Notes: generated by a model from the letters alone, not told the origin. Shown: positions 29,276 through 36,799, numbered from the stretch's first letter. The stretch: DNA of 41,761 nucleotides from CAYGUK01 sp964352985 (GCA_964352985.1 CAYGUK010000026.1:1-41761); one strand, 5' to 3'. Numbers and translations are program-made.

Positions 29276-29581
29276 TTAAGTTTGATCTACGATAAATGTG
29301 TCTTCAGCAAAAAATATATAGTTAAAAACACCCCTGCTGCTTTGTGTTTTATTTGGATTTCCCTTAACAAACACTAAATGATTTTTATTAAATGTATTCA
29401 TAACTTTTTCAAACAACTCACCCTTTACGACAATTAATAGATATGATTGTTTTTTTATTTCTTGATTGTCTGAATCAATCATTTTTATTATAAATGTAGC
29501 TTCACACTCGCCTTCATCTGAAAATACCAACTTTGGTTCTGAGTCAATTATTCCCGTTATTAAAATAAAATCTCTCTTCAT
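29276..29581 (-). CDS. SSB/PriB-like OB-fold protein
   Basis: The protein has 101 residues. The pattern FILITGIIDSEPKLVFSDEG, then ATFIIKMID, SYLLIVVKGELFEKV and HLVFVKGNPN, is that of single-stranded DNA-binding OB folds (G.....P......G.....F.i.......y...v.v.G.lae........v.v.G). It is shorter than true SSB and lacks an acidic SSB tail, so a PriB-like or plasmid SSB-like protein is more likely. It probably protects single-stranded plasmid DNA during transfer or establishment. It is the first gene after the long hairpin at 29608-29676. Confidence 0.7.
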   Translation of the reverse strand: MKRDFILITGIIDSEPKLVFSDEGECEATFIIKMIDSDNQEIKKQSYLLIVVKGELFEKVMNTFNKNHLVFVKGNPNKTQSSRGVFNYIFFAEDTFIVDQT

Positions 29582-29607
29582 ATTTACTATTCCAATATAC
29601 TAAAGAT

Positions 29608-29676
29608 GATCGGCAAAAGACTGTATAGCAAACAGCATGAAGACGATAGGGCTATAATTTCAGTCTTTTGCAGATC
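29608..29676. other. Long inverted repeat, possible oriT element or leader RNA hairpin
   Basis: The arms GATCGGCAAAAGACTG (29608-29623) and CAGTCTTTTGCAGATC (29661-29676) are inverted repeats matching at 15 of 16 positions. Immediately inside are TATAGC (29624-29629) and GCTATA (29651-29656), a further six pairs, with a four-base bulge (ATTT) on one side and a 21-base loop. The total is 21 pairs. It lies between the ribbon-helix-helix gene and the SSB-like gene, at the head of the transfer operon. No T-run follows on the minus strand, so it is not an ordinary terminator. On the minus strand the loop side reads TATAGCCC, similar to the ATAGCCC after the R388 nick site; this may be chance. It could be an oriT hairpin, a protein-binding site or a structured leader. 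Confidence 0.65.
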
Positions 29677-29688
29677 GAGTGGGCAGCC

Positions 29689-29871
29689 TTAATTATAATT
29701 ATCTCTTGAACTATTATTAATTAACCCTTCTGAAACAAACTTTTCTTGCAAACATATTAAAACTTCAGCGTTCATTGAACGTCTGTTTAACTTAGAATAT
29801 CTTCTTAAGATGTTTTTTAAATATGTTGGGACCGATAAAGATAATGGTTCAGGTTTATTTGTATCACTCAC
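29689..29871 (-). CDS. Arc/TraY-like ribbon-helix-helix protein
   Basis: The protein has 60 residues. LSLSVPTYLKNILRRYSKLNRRSMNAEV fits the Arc/MetJ ribbon-helix-helix fold: a short beta strand, then two helices with the typical RRSMNAEV turn (Arc: gRSvNsEi). The start is a GTG at 29871; no ATG is available. In F the RHH protein TraY binds oriT and the tra promoter and bends DNA for relaxosome assembly. This gene occupies the equivalent place, next to the long hairpin and upstream of the transfer genes, so it is a candidate TraY equivalent; sequence identity with TraY is not evident. Confidence 0.7.
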   Translation of the reverse strand: MSDTNKPEPLSLSVPTYLKNILRRYSKLNRRSMNAEVLICLQEKFVSEGLINNSSRDNYN

Positions 29872-30030
29872 CTTTCTATACTCACTGCTACTGCTTAATT
29901 GTTATTTAATATAAAGTATTAATTAATCTATTTCGCTACCAAAAACCATAGACTTTTTATTAAATTGAATAAATTTTTATAATCATTATTTAACTTGTAT
30001 ATTTCATTTTTTAGATTAGCTTGTGTTTTT

Positions 30031-30261
30031 TTACTCACCTTCAACTATTTCCTTTAGTGCCAACGCTAGCTGAAATTGATTTTTACACCCAAGTTTTTGC
30101 TTAATTCTTTTTATATGAAACTCAATTGCATACTTTGTTAAACATTTATTTTTTGCTACATCAGCAATATCACGATATTTCAACAAACAAGAAACAATAT
30201 CAAACTCGCGCGGAGTAAAATAATCATTTATACCGTTAAATTTAAAATAATATCTATTCAT
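30031..30261 (-). CDS. LuxR-type HTH regulator without a sensor domain
   Basis: The protein has 76 residues and is almost only a GerE/LuxR DNA-binding domain: YFTPREFDIVSCLLKYRDIADVAKNKCLT is the first half of the four-helix bundle, YAIEFHIKRIKQKLGCKNQFQL the recognition and dimer helices (family: T.RE.ev...........iA..l..s..TV..h......Kl....). There is no receiver or ligand-binding domain. It lies 159 bases upstream of the RHH gene and reads toward the transfer operon. A role as activator of tra transcription, analogous to TraJ in F or GerE-type plasmid regulators, is inferred from position. An AGG site precedes the ATG. Confidence 0.75.
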   Translation of the reverse strand: MNRYYFKFNGINDYFTPREFDIVSCLLKYRDIADVAKNKCLTKYAIEFHIKRIKQKLGCKNQFQLALALKEIVEGE

Positions 30262-30324
30262 TTCTACTTACCTATCAATTTGTCATAACATTGGAATATA
30301 ATAAGTTTTGAGCTTTTTAACTGA

Positions 30325-31044
30325 CTACTCTAAAACTAACGAAGGATTACATCGGATTGATTGCCAATCAAATGCTAATATGGCGGCATTTTCTTTTAAT
30401 CTATCCCAACTCCTTTCACCAATTGCATAACCAATGACTTCTGATGGTTCATTAGTAATAGCAAGCGTTAATTTATTTTTTTGATAACGTTTATTTACGA
30501 TGTTATATAACATTCTTTTTTCGTAGTCAGACAAATATTCACTCCCTGATACGCCCGAAGTAATTTCATCGATAATTAATAAATCAACTGGTAGTAAGCT
30601 ATAAATAATATCGTAGTCTGTTTTTAAAATTCTTTTTTCTCTAGATATAGAATCTTTCAATTCCTGAAAAAAATCAGATGCAATAACGTATTTACCTGTA
30701 TAGCCCATTTCAATTATTTTATGTAATATCGAACATGCTAGATATGTCTTCCCACAACCAACTTGTCCAGTAAAAACTAGACATTCACCTTTAAGTTTTC
30801 TTTCATGAAAATGATTACAATAGTTTTGCAATAACTTAAGTATTACTTTCATATTTTCTGGCATGTTCTTTGTGACGTTTAAATTTGCATTTATATACTT
30901 CTCAGGTATTTTCGAATTTTTTAGACTTGTTAAATACCTTAATTCGTGTGCTATTTTTTTTTCTTTCTGCATGTATCCGCTCATTAATTCTAGATGTTTT
31001 TCATAAGCAGACAGATTTGAATCATCTAAAATATTAGTGGACAT
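30325..31044 (-). CDS. DnaC/IstB-like AAA+ helicase loader
   Basis: I place the start at 31044 (MSTNILDDS), seven bases after an AAGGAG site; the upstream ATG at 31050 is only one base from it. The protein has 239 residues. Walker A is GQVGCGKTYLA (near residue 96) and Walker B VDLLIIDEI (near 155); the end RSWDRLKENAAILAFDWQSIR is the typical DnaC C-terminus (R..dRl.......f.w.S.R). It should load the host replicative helicase DnaB at the element's origin, as DnaC or phage lambda P do. It overlaps the upstream replication gene by 11 bases, so the two act as a pair. Confidence 0.85.
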   Translation of the reverse strand: MSTNILDDSNLSAYEKHLELMSGYMQKEKKIAHELRYLTSLKNSKIPEKYINANLNVTKNMPENMKVILKLLQNYCNHFHERKLKGECLVFTGQVGCGKTYLACSILHKIIEMGYTGKYVIASDFFQELKDSISREKRILKTDYDIIYSLLPVDLLIIDEITSGVSGSEYLSDYEKRMLYNIVNKRYQKNKLTLAITNEPSEVIGYAIGERSWDRLKENAAILAFDWQSIRCNPSLVLE

Positions 31045-32104
31045 TCTCATTCTCCTTAACTGCCCAGGAGGCATTACTTAAGTCTGTTTTGTATTTTGAA
31101 ATCTTTTTAGGTTTAACTTTACATGCCTTATAAGGCGATCCCGCCTTTGTTTTATTGCTAGTATACTTCCGATCATTTACAATAATTTTTGTTAGATATG
31201 GAAGTTTAAATCCAGAAGGTTGAAAATTTAAAGCTCTATCAATTGCACTTTCAACTTCAGTAATTGATGGTTTTAAACTAAGAAATATTTGTAATGCTTT
31301 GTTTCCATTATTTGATTGAAAATATACATCGTTGATCCCCGCTTTTTTTAAAACTAAATAGATTTCGCTATCAATGTAATTAATTGTTTCTGTTTCGAAT
31401 TGTTTGGCAGATATATCAATCAATTGATTATCTTGGATTGTGATCTTTGGTATAGGTTCTTTAATTTTGGAGTATGGTGGATCATCTTTGGAGTTACGAT
31501 CACGCAAATCTGAGTTATCGATACCACTTAGTTTAAAAGAGCAATCAGATGTATCCTGGATAGATACATCTGAAGCTAAGTTAGGAAAAATAGCACTTTT
31601 GTTTTCATTTAAAGGAGAAGTTTCAACACTCTTGCAATATTTATTTTGAATCCAATCATTACAGATTGAGGGTTTAAATAAATAATATGTAGTCCGATCA
31701 TACTTATGTTTTGGATTAGGATTATCAACAACCTCAAGTACTTTTAATGCGATTAATGCTTTTAACCCTTTGCGAATAGTATTAATACTGAAAAATCCGA
31801 GACATCTTTCTTGTAATTCTTCTTGTGAATGAAATTGAATTAATGTTTCATCATTTACTCTATTCTCACCATGCTGTTCTGCTATATTATTTAATCTTTT
31901 ATTCTTATCACGCATTTCAGATTTAACTTCATGAAAATAAATAAAAAATGATAAAAGACATGCAGCGCAACTATTGCCTTCACAAAATTCTGTCATCCAT
32001 TTTCTAATGACAAGAATTGGCTCCCTACTTGGATGCTCAATACAAGATGATTTCATGCTGTTTTCCCAATTCTCTTGAAAAGCGATGAATACGAGTGCAT
32101 TCAT
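31034..32104 (-). CDS. Replication-initiator-like protein (winged-helix, phage O-like)
   Basis: From the ATG at 32104 the protein has 356 residues; the TTG at 32113 would add three residues. The N-terminal region has a winged-helix layout: FHSQEELQERCLGFFSINTIRKGLKALIALKVLEVV reads as recognition helix and wing, with a following YYLF strand. The middle is polar, and the C-terminal part (SLKPSITEVESAIDRALNF, then YLTKIIVND) resembles the DnaT/O-like C-terminal region. Pairing with a DnaC-like loader mirrors phage O/P and similar plasmid modules, so it probably binds the origin and recruits the loader. No repeats typical of an iteron origin are evident inside the gene. Confidence 0.65.
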   Translation of the reverse strand: MNALVFIAFQENWENSMKSSCIEHPSREPILVIRKWMTEFCEGNSCAACLLSFFIYFHEVKSEMRDKNKRLNNIAEQHGENRVNDETLIQFHSQEELQERCLGFFSINTIRKGLKALIALKVLEVVDNPNPKHKYDRTTYYLFKPSICNDWIQNKYCKSVETSPLNENKSAIFPNLASDVSIQDTSDCSFKLSGIDNSDLRDRNSKDDPPYSKIKEPIPKITIQDNQLIDISAKQFETETINYIDSEIYLVLKKAGINDVYFQSNNGNKALQIFLSLKPSITEVESAIDRALNFQPSGFKLPYLTKIIVNDRKYTSNKTKAGSPYKACKVKPKKISKYKTDLSNASWAVKENENVH

Positions 32105-32113
32105 TTTTTTCAA

Positions 32114-32259
32114 TGTTGATGTTATAATTCAAAAATACATTTTTTTATGTGCGTTCATACATATTAAAATACATTTAAAACGTAATTTAACCTAGAAAAA
32201 TTCAACTTAGATGATTTTATCATTCTAATCGTATTTTTCAACAAAAAAAGATAATTTTT
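32114..32259. promoter_or_regulatory. Divergent control region between the replication genes and the repressor
   Basis: This AT-rich gap separates the minus-strand replication operon from the plus-strand repressor gene. It contains two direct copies of AAAATACATTT (32132-32142 and 32166-32176, 34 bases apart, about three helical turns) and a palindrome ATGATTTTATCAT (32211-32223). They are reasonable operators for the divergent Xre-type repressor, which would control both itself and the replication genes. I could not pick convincing promoter hexamers. Confidence 0.4.
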
Positions 32260-33000
32260 ATGGAAATAGATCAAAAGAAATTAGATACGAAGCTTGGAAG
32301 CCTTAAAGAAAAGACAGGCTTAAGAATAGCTGAACTTAGAAAAAATGCGGGTATGAAGCAACATGAATTAGCCGCCCTTCTCGGTAGCAAATATCCATCA
32401 TTAGTTGGTAACTGGGAAAAAGGCAATCAACTTCCTGAATATGCTAAATTAATTCGATTAACGGAAATATTTGACGTTAATCTCGCCTATTTGCTTTGCC
32501 AATCAGAAAATCCTAATAGTAATAGGCAACCAGATGCTAAGTTAACTTACAAGGTTGTCCCACAGATAACGTTAAGTGAACTTAATAAGATCAAATTTAA
32601 AAATACAAAAACTTTATTAAAAGAATTACATCAAAATGATCAATACGATCACTATCCATTATCGCGTGAAATTTCTGAAAATATTTCTGCTGCAGCTTTA
32701 GCAATTAAAATTTCAGATCAAAGTATGCTTTTAAGATCGCCTGTGGAATATAAAAGCTTATTTCCTGGGGATATAATTATAATTGACACTGAGCTTAATC
32801 CCATTCCTGGGGAAATAGTCCTTGCTTATATTCATTCAACAAAACAATTTTTACTTCGTCTTTATAAATTACTAAATATCAATGAATTTGAACTCGTTTC
32901 CTACGACACAAGTTGGCCTGCTCTCAAAGGAGATAACGAGACAATTACGATTCTCGGTTGTTATGCTGGACTTATATTTCGAAAATCAGATTTACGATAA
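32260..33000 (+). CDS. Xre-type repressor with S24/LexA-like C-terminal domain
   Basis: The protein has 246 residues. An HTH of the Xre/CI class covers about residues 20-75 (IAELRKNAGMKQHELAALLG, then GNWEKGNQLPE). The C-terminal domain (about 145-240) has the S24 peptidase fold, with a serine at position 155 in DQSM, then GDIIIID and PGEIVLAY. In LexA and lambda CI the second catalytic residue is a lysine in the strand after that; here the strand is QFLLRLYK, with leucine at the aligned place, so self-cleavage may be lost. It is divergent from the replication genes and probably represses them. A prophage-like or ICE-like regulator is the best reading. Confidence 0.85.
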   Translation: MEIDQKKLDTKLGSLKEKTGLRIAELRKNAGMKQHELAALLGSKYPSLVGNWEKGNQLPEYAKLIRLTEIFDVNLAYLLCQSENPNSNRQPDAKLTYKVVPQITLSELNKIKFKNTKTLLKELHQNDQYDHYPLSREISENISAAALAIKISDQSMLLRSPVEYKSLFPGDIIIIDTELNPIPGEIVLAYIHSTKQFLLRLYKLLNINEFELVSYDTSWPALKGDNETITILGCYAGLIFRKSDLR

Positions 33001-33343
33001 TATATAAAACATCGTTCACTATTTAAATCGACGTGATATTTTTAATATAGGTGTCCAATTAGGTAAGATCATAATCTTTTGCTTTAATATTTTCATCATC
33101 AAGAATTTTTATTTTTATTAACTAAAATTGGTTTAATCCAAATTAATTGAAAGCGTATTATCAAAATTAAATCAGAAGCAAACGCTATCACAAGGATGCT
33201 GAAATAATAATTAGTAGACTTAATAATGGGAGGTTTACACTGAAGTCATCTGAGCTTTAATTGCTTTTAAATTAGTCATGTGTTATTAACTTTAAATAAG
33301 TATCTCTTATTTATATCTGTATAATTAAAAACTATATTAAATG
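33001..33343. other. Gene-free stretch with a decayed gene end
   Basis: No open reading frame with plausible coding character is seen on either strand. The only recognisable item is the 57-base repeat at 33092-33148, which on the minus strand reads as the 3' end of the AcrVA2-like gene further right. The rest is AT-rich without hairpins I would trust. Confidence 0.6.
33092..33148 (-). repeat. Direct repeat copy 1: displaced 3' end of the AcrVA2-like gene
   Basis: This 57-base stretch matches 34343-34398 with one single-base indel and two substitutions; both copies have the same orientation. Read on the minus strand it encodes LIWIKPILVNKNKNS then stop, nearly the same as LIWIKTILVNKNK in the region after the TGA of the AcrVA2-like gene. 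So it is a fragment of a second copy of that gene, left by duplication or recombination. Confidence 0.75.
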
Positions 33344-33664
33344 TCAACAGCCACAACTAGGTGAATATGTTCCATCACAACAAACAACCTTGCTATTCTC
33401 ACAGCCACACACGCCTTTATGCCATGAGCAGCATCCTCTCTTAGCTACTCGAAATATTAAAGCGTTACATTTTTGATTTATTTTTTTTACTACAAATTTA
33501 TTAGCATCATAAATGTGAGTTGTAAACACCGTATTGGTGTGTGAGCTACTAAACATACTTTTTCGTTCAGATTGTACTGAGAACGAGACTAGTGGAATTA
33601 AAATTAAGAGAGCTATTGATATTGCCATACTAAAAAATCTGAGATCTTGTATTTTAATCTTCAT
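33344..33664 (-). CDS. Membrane-anchored or secreted Cys-rich protein
   Basis: The protein has 106 residues. A hydrophobic segment at about 13-31 (MAISIALLILIPLVSFSV) is a signal anchor or signal peptide. The C-terminal third holds eight cysteines in RGCCSWHKGVCGC and VVCCDGTYSPSCGC. I have seen this CC-H-GvCGC...CCDGTYSPSCGC pattern at the end of many small exported bacterial proteins; its function is not known to me. The even number of cysteines suggests disulphide bonds after export. It is flanked on both sides by gene-free DNA. Confidence 0.7.
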   Translation of the reverse strand: MKIKIQDLRFFSMAISIALLILIPLVSFSVQSERKSMFSSSHTNTVFTTHIYDANKFVVKKINQKCNALIFRVAKRGCCSWHKGVCGCENSKVVCCDGTYSPSCGC

Positions 33665-34324
33665 CCCATAACCTTAATTAACTTTTAAATATATCTTTAG
33701 AGTATAGTTAAGCTGTTCAAGTTCATTAGAATGACCTTTATATTCATTACTAAATTAATGAAGAATAAATATTACATGATGTTATAAGATAATGTAAAAG
33801 TGTTTTATTAAAATGTAACAAAAAAATATTATGTAGTCCTAGGTTCTTTTTTGTTTAGTTATAGGAGCAAAGGTATATCATTATTTTTTAGGTGCCACAT
33901 TGCCAACCAGACATTTATTACTGATATAATTTTAGTGACTTTTATAATTGTTAAGTTGTTATTGGATGAAATAGTGACAGTGAGCTTGGCATCGCTTTAA
34001 TGGTAAGAAGAAAGAGGTATGTTTTATCAATACAAATTAAAGCGGTTTGGAGCAATAAACCGGATGAAAATAATTATGTTAATTATGTGGAATATGTAGC
34101 ATGATTTGAATATTAATTTCTTAAGCAATCTGTCTCATTATATTTGACAGATTCCGCTCACTCTGCCAGATGTGATGGCAAAAATCTAAATAAATTCAGC
34201 ATTAATGTATTATTAAATCCAAAAGCATTGTGGCTGTGACTTATGAACTAAATAAATCAACAAAAGTGATGAGAGTATATTTTGATGATTTTGATAAGTA
34301 TTTAACGATTAATTTGTATTAGAA
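33665..34324. other. Gene-poor stretch
   Basis: About 660 bases without a convincing gene. A 34-codon ORF on the plus strand (34000-34104) has no visible ribosome site. One hairpin, AATCTGTC (34127-34134) with GACAGATT (34146-34153), has an 11-base loop. I see no insertion-sequence ends or target duplications. The segment looks like decayed DNA between accessory genes. Confidence 0.55.
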
Positions 34325-34450
34325 TTAATTAATTATTTGTTGTTCATCATCAATAATTTTATTTTTATTAACTAAAATTGTTTTAATCCAAATTAATTCA
34401 GAATGAATACGATTAACATTATAAGGTAAACTACGATAATGTCCTCTTCT
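34325..34450 (-). pseudogene. In-frame continuation of the AcrVA2-like gene after a TGA
   Basis: After the TGA at 34451-34453 the same frame stays open for 41 more codons, to a TAA at 34325-34327. It reads RRGHYRSLPYNVNRIH and then LIWIKTILVNKNK. In AcrVA2 the C-terminus has RPHIRRGHWH followed by a W-rich strand, so KPH, TGA, RRGHY is the expected sequence with one sense codon changed to a stop. This suggests a recent nonsense mutation or a sequencing error; read-through is less likely. Confidence 0.6.
34343..34398 (-). repeat. Direct repeat copy 2: 3' end of the AcrVA2-like gene
   Basis: Partner of 33092-33148, about 1250 bases to the right and in the same orientation. This copy is in the original place, in the open frame after the TGA of the AcrVA2-like gene. 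Confidence 0.75.
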
Positions 34451-35542
34451 TCAATGTGGTTTAATGCCCTTTCGATTTAATTTCATTAATTGTTGATCAA
34501 GTTCATTTGAATGTGTGGGTCCTAATTGAATACGGTCATAAACACTCAAAGAATCTTTCTTAAGTTTTTTTTGTTTAGCCTTAAAACTGCTTGCTTTCTT
34601 TATCTGCTTTTTCAGTGCATCAACAGCATTAATTTTTCTAAACTCATAATCTCGCATATTTACATATAATAGAATTTTCGCTAAATGTAGTACAATTTTC
34701 TCAAAATTTTCATGCTCAGAAGTATTTGCTGGAAATAAGCCACTAGCTGGTGATGTCCAGTATGGGACATGACGGCTGAGTAATTGATCAATTGATTGTT
34801 CTTCATCATCAATTGCAATGGTGAAACTTTTAATTGTGTCATCTGAGATATTTTCTTTCCCGATAGATGATCCAATAATATCAATATCAATTATCCGAAC
34901 TATTTTTTTCAGTTCTATATCAGTATAATAACAAATTGAATTCTCATATTGTTCGAAATCAGAACGATTTGTATCAGTAATATAATTTTGTGTTAAATAA
35001 GCGCCCTCAAAAACATGCTCTCCCGTTTCCTCATCAGTCAATCTATAAGGATTTTCTCTTCTTTCACTACATTCAATATAAATAATGGGATAAGGTAATC
35101 TTAATAATTTTGAGGGGCATTTACCTTTAATGTCAGTTTCACATAACGTTGCGTCAAGATAGTTATTTGTTTGAAATACAACACCATTACCATGACGAAA
35201 CCTTAATAAGGTTAGAACAAAGTGTTGAATAAACTTATTTCTTGAAGGAATATAATTTGATTTTTCATGCTGTTCATATAGTTCTAACGCAGTCCATCCG
35301 TCAGGATGTTGATCAATTTCTGTTAAAATTTTCATTTTAGAAATATTGGGTTCTTGAAACAATTGTATTAACTTAATCAAAGATGAATCAAATATTTTCT
35401 CATGAAACTCTAGATATTTTGAAACTAATATTCGTTGAGGATGTGGCAATCTGCAGAGATGTCTCAACTCACCACCCTCTGAAGATTTTTTATTAATGAT
35501 ATTTGTTTGTTCACTTATTTTTTGTAGTAATAATTTATCCAT
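34451..35542 (-). CDS. AcrVA2-like protein, cut by an in-frame TGA
   Basis: The protein has 363 residues to the TGA and 405 codon positions if the stop is read through. AcrVA2 is an anti-CRISPR that blocks Cas12a production; homologues are widespread on mobile elements. The likeness is by motif order, from memory: LRLPYPIIYIE (147-157) against the AcrVA2 LPDWCVYVDIS; DDEEQSIDQLL against SSGQSVAEVL; a helix HLAKILLYVN against LLPYLLWLC; VYDRIQLG against IYQIGERLG; and KPH plus RRGHY after the stop against RPHIRRGHWH. The start has an AGGA site nine bases upstream. If inactive, the plasmid has lost the function; if the truncated protein works, it lacks the conserved tail. Without a search the family call is moderate only. 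Confidence 0.5.
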   Translation of the reverse strand: MDKLLLQKISEQTNIINKKSSEGGELRHLCRLPHPQRILVSKYLEFHEKIFDSSLIKLIQLFQEPNISKMKILTEIDQHPDGWTALELYEQHEKSNYIPSRNKFIQHFVLTLLRFRHGNGVVFQTNNYLDATLCETDIKGKCPSKLLRLPYPIIYIECSERRENPYRLTDEETGEHVFEGAYLTQNYITDTNRSDFEQYENSICYYTDIELKKIVRIIDIDIIGSSIGKENISDDTIKSFTIAIDDEEQSIDQLLSRHVPYWTSPASGLFPANTSEHENFEKIVLHLAKILLYVNMRDYEFRKINAVDALKKQIKKASSFKAKQKKLKKDSLSVYDRIQLGPTHSNELDQQLMKLNRKGIKPH

Positions 35543-35669
35543 AAATTAATTTCCTTATAATTGTTAACCTAAACTTAATAAAGTCTCGGCGACTATAATT
35601 ATTTAGTTTATTTTTTGTATATGCTAAGTCTAAGAATAATATTTCGATATGATTAAGACCATTATTAGT

Positions 35670-35912
35670 TTAATAATCTTTTTCGAGTAACTCTTCACGA
35701 ATTACTTTTCGCATAACCTCTTCTACAGTTTGCAAACCATTATTCATAAATTCACGTAATGCAGAATTTATACGAGATTGATAACCACGAGAATTCGGTG
35801 ACATTTGTCGAAACCAAGTAAGAACATCAGGATCGATCCTTATAGTAATCCTTTCTTTTGTAGTATATTTATCTAATGAAAAATTAAGATGAGATGATGA
35901 ATTTATTTCCAT
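35670..35912 (-). CDS. Orphan BrnA-like antitoxin
   Basis: The protein has 80 residues. TKERITIRIDPDVLTWFRQM followed by GYQSRINSALREFM is the BrnA antitoxin signature (KeRitiRlD.dVl.WFr..G.GYQtriN.vLr.ym), a ribbon-helix-helix DNA-binding fold. BrnA normally follows brnT, whose product is a RelE-like RNase; the upstream minus-strand neighbour here is a 67-residue protein that is not BrnT. So this is either an orphan antitoxin, which may protect against a chromosomal BrnT, or a transcription factor. A GGAG site lies nine bases before the ATG. It lies upstream of the AcrVA2-like gene and might repress it, as Aca proteins do; that is conjecture. Confidence 0.8.
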   Translation of the reverse strand: MEINSSSHLNFSLDKYTTKERITIRIDPDVLTWFRQMSPNSRGYQSRINSALREFMNNGLQTVEEVMRKVIREELLEKDY

Positions 35913-36024
35913 ATAACGTTACTCCGTTTTAAATTTTCAAATCCTTTGTACGCAAAGTTACCAAATTTAATGCACCATGTAAACATATGATTGATAATTA
36001 ATCAAACGTTTAATAGGTTTAAGT

Positions 36025-36228
36025 TTAAACCCAATTAGCTAGTGCATTGATATACAATGCTTTTAAATTACTTTCTGCTTCAAGATTAACATTATGTTTA
36101 CCTTCTTTGAGTTGATTAAACTCATCAGCAGTAAAACCACAAATCAACAATACCGTTTCAGTATCTAAATTAGTCAAAGATGTAATCTTTTCTAATATTT
36201 CTATAAAATTCCCTGGTAGTTGAATCAT
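36025..36228 (-). CDS. Small hypothetical protein, HTH-like
   Basis: The protein has 67 residues. IEILEKITSLTNLDTETVLLICGFTADEFNQLKEG could form a small helix-turn-helix (the segment VLLICGFTADEFNQLKEGKH resembles the turn and recognition helix of short Xre-like domains), but the match is weak. It sits between the receiver-domain gene and the BrnA-like gene on the same strand. There is no good ribosome site, so I am not sure it is expressed alone. Confidence 0.45.
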   Translation of the reverse strand: MIQLPGNFIEILEKITSLTNLDTETVLLICGFTADEFNQLKEGKHNVNLEAESNLKALYINALANWV

Positions 36229-36265
36229 TTACAATCGTCGCCTTAATTAATTACTAATCATCCTA

Positions 36266-36799
36266 CTAAATTAAAATTTTTATTACATTTAATAGTTTAT
36301 CGATAGTATCGGGTATTTTTGTGATTTGTATAAACTTATATTTCAGATAAAAATTTAAATAATTCTGATCTTCAGAATTTGTCATTGTGATCACCTTACA
36401 CTCAAATGATCTAATTCTGTTTAGATAATTTATTACACGAATTACATCTTGATTTGATTGAACACTACTAATATCTATATCAAAAAATAAGTGTGAGTAA
36501 TCAACCTTATTTAATTTAGAAATAATATCCTCACAACTTCTCGCTATTTCTATATTCAAAGTTAGATTTTCTAATATAGCTTTGTGTCTGCTATATAAGG
36601 TAAAATTATCGTCGTATATTAAGACTTTCAATTGGTTATATTTTTTCTTTTGTAGTATTTTTTTCCAATTAATTATTCTAATAAAAGAATCTAACTGAAA
36701 AATTGATTTCGAATTATCCCCCATATTATTGTCATTTTTATTATTTGGTTCATGTATAAAATCACAATACTTTTGTATATTGTTTAATTTACCTATCAT
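36266..36799 (-). CDS. Stand-alone response-regulator receiver domain
   Basis: The protein has 177 residues. After an N-terminal tail of about 57 residues, the receiver fold begins at VLIYDDN (acidic pair Asp63/Asp64), continues to the phosphorylation site Asp107 in HLFFDIDIS, the conserved threonine in VITMTNS (138/140) and Lys161 in ITKIPD. There is no output domain, so it may work through partner proteins or dimerisation. No histidine kinase is in the window. The ATG has an AGGA site seven bases upstream and a strong promoter at 36862-36890. It is divergent from the RiPP-like operon, with 188 bases between, and could regulate it; that is inference. Confidence 0.75.
   Translation of the reverse strand: MIGKLNNIQKYCDFIHEPNNKNDNNMGDNSKSIFQLDSFIRIINWKKILQKKKYNQLKVLIYDDNFTLYSRHKAILENLTLNIEIARSCEDIISKLNKVDYSHLFFDIDISSVQSNQDVIRVINYLNRIRSFECKVITMTNSEDQNYLNFYLKYKFIQITKIPDTIDKLLNVIKILI

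Noticed and set aside
29608..29676. Reading the hairpin as a simple terminator for the RHH gene
   Set aside because: No T-run follows on the minus strand and the loop is long (21 bases), so intrinsic termination is unlikely.
34000..34104. Plus-strand 34-codon ORF (MVRRKRYVLSIQIKAVW...)
   Set aside because: No ribosome site, no recognisable domain, and it lies in a decayed stretch.
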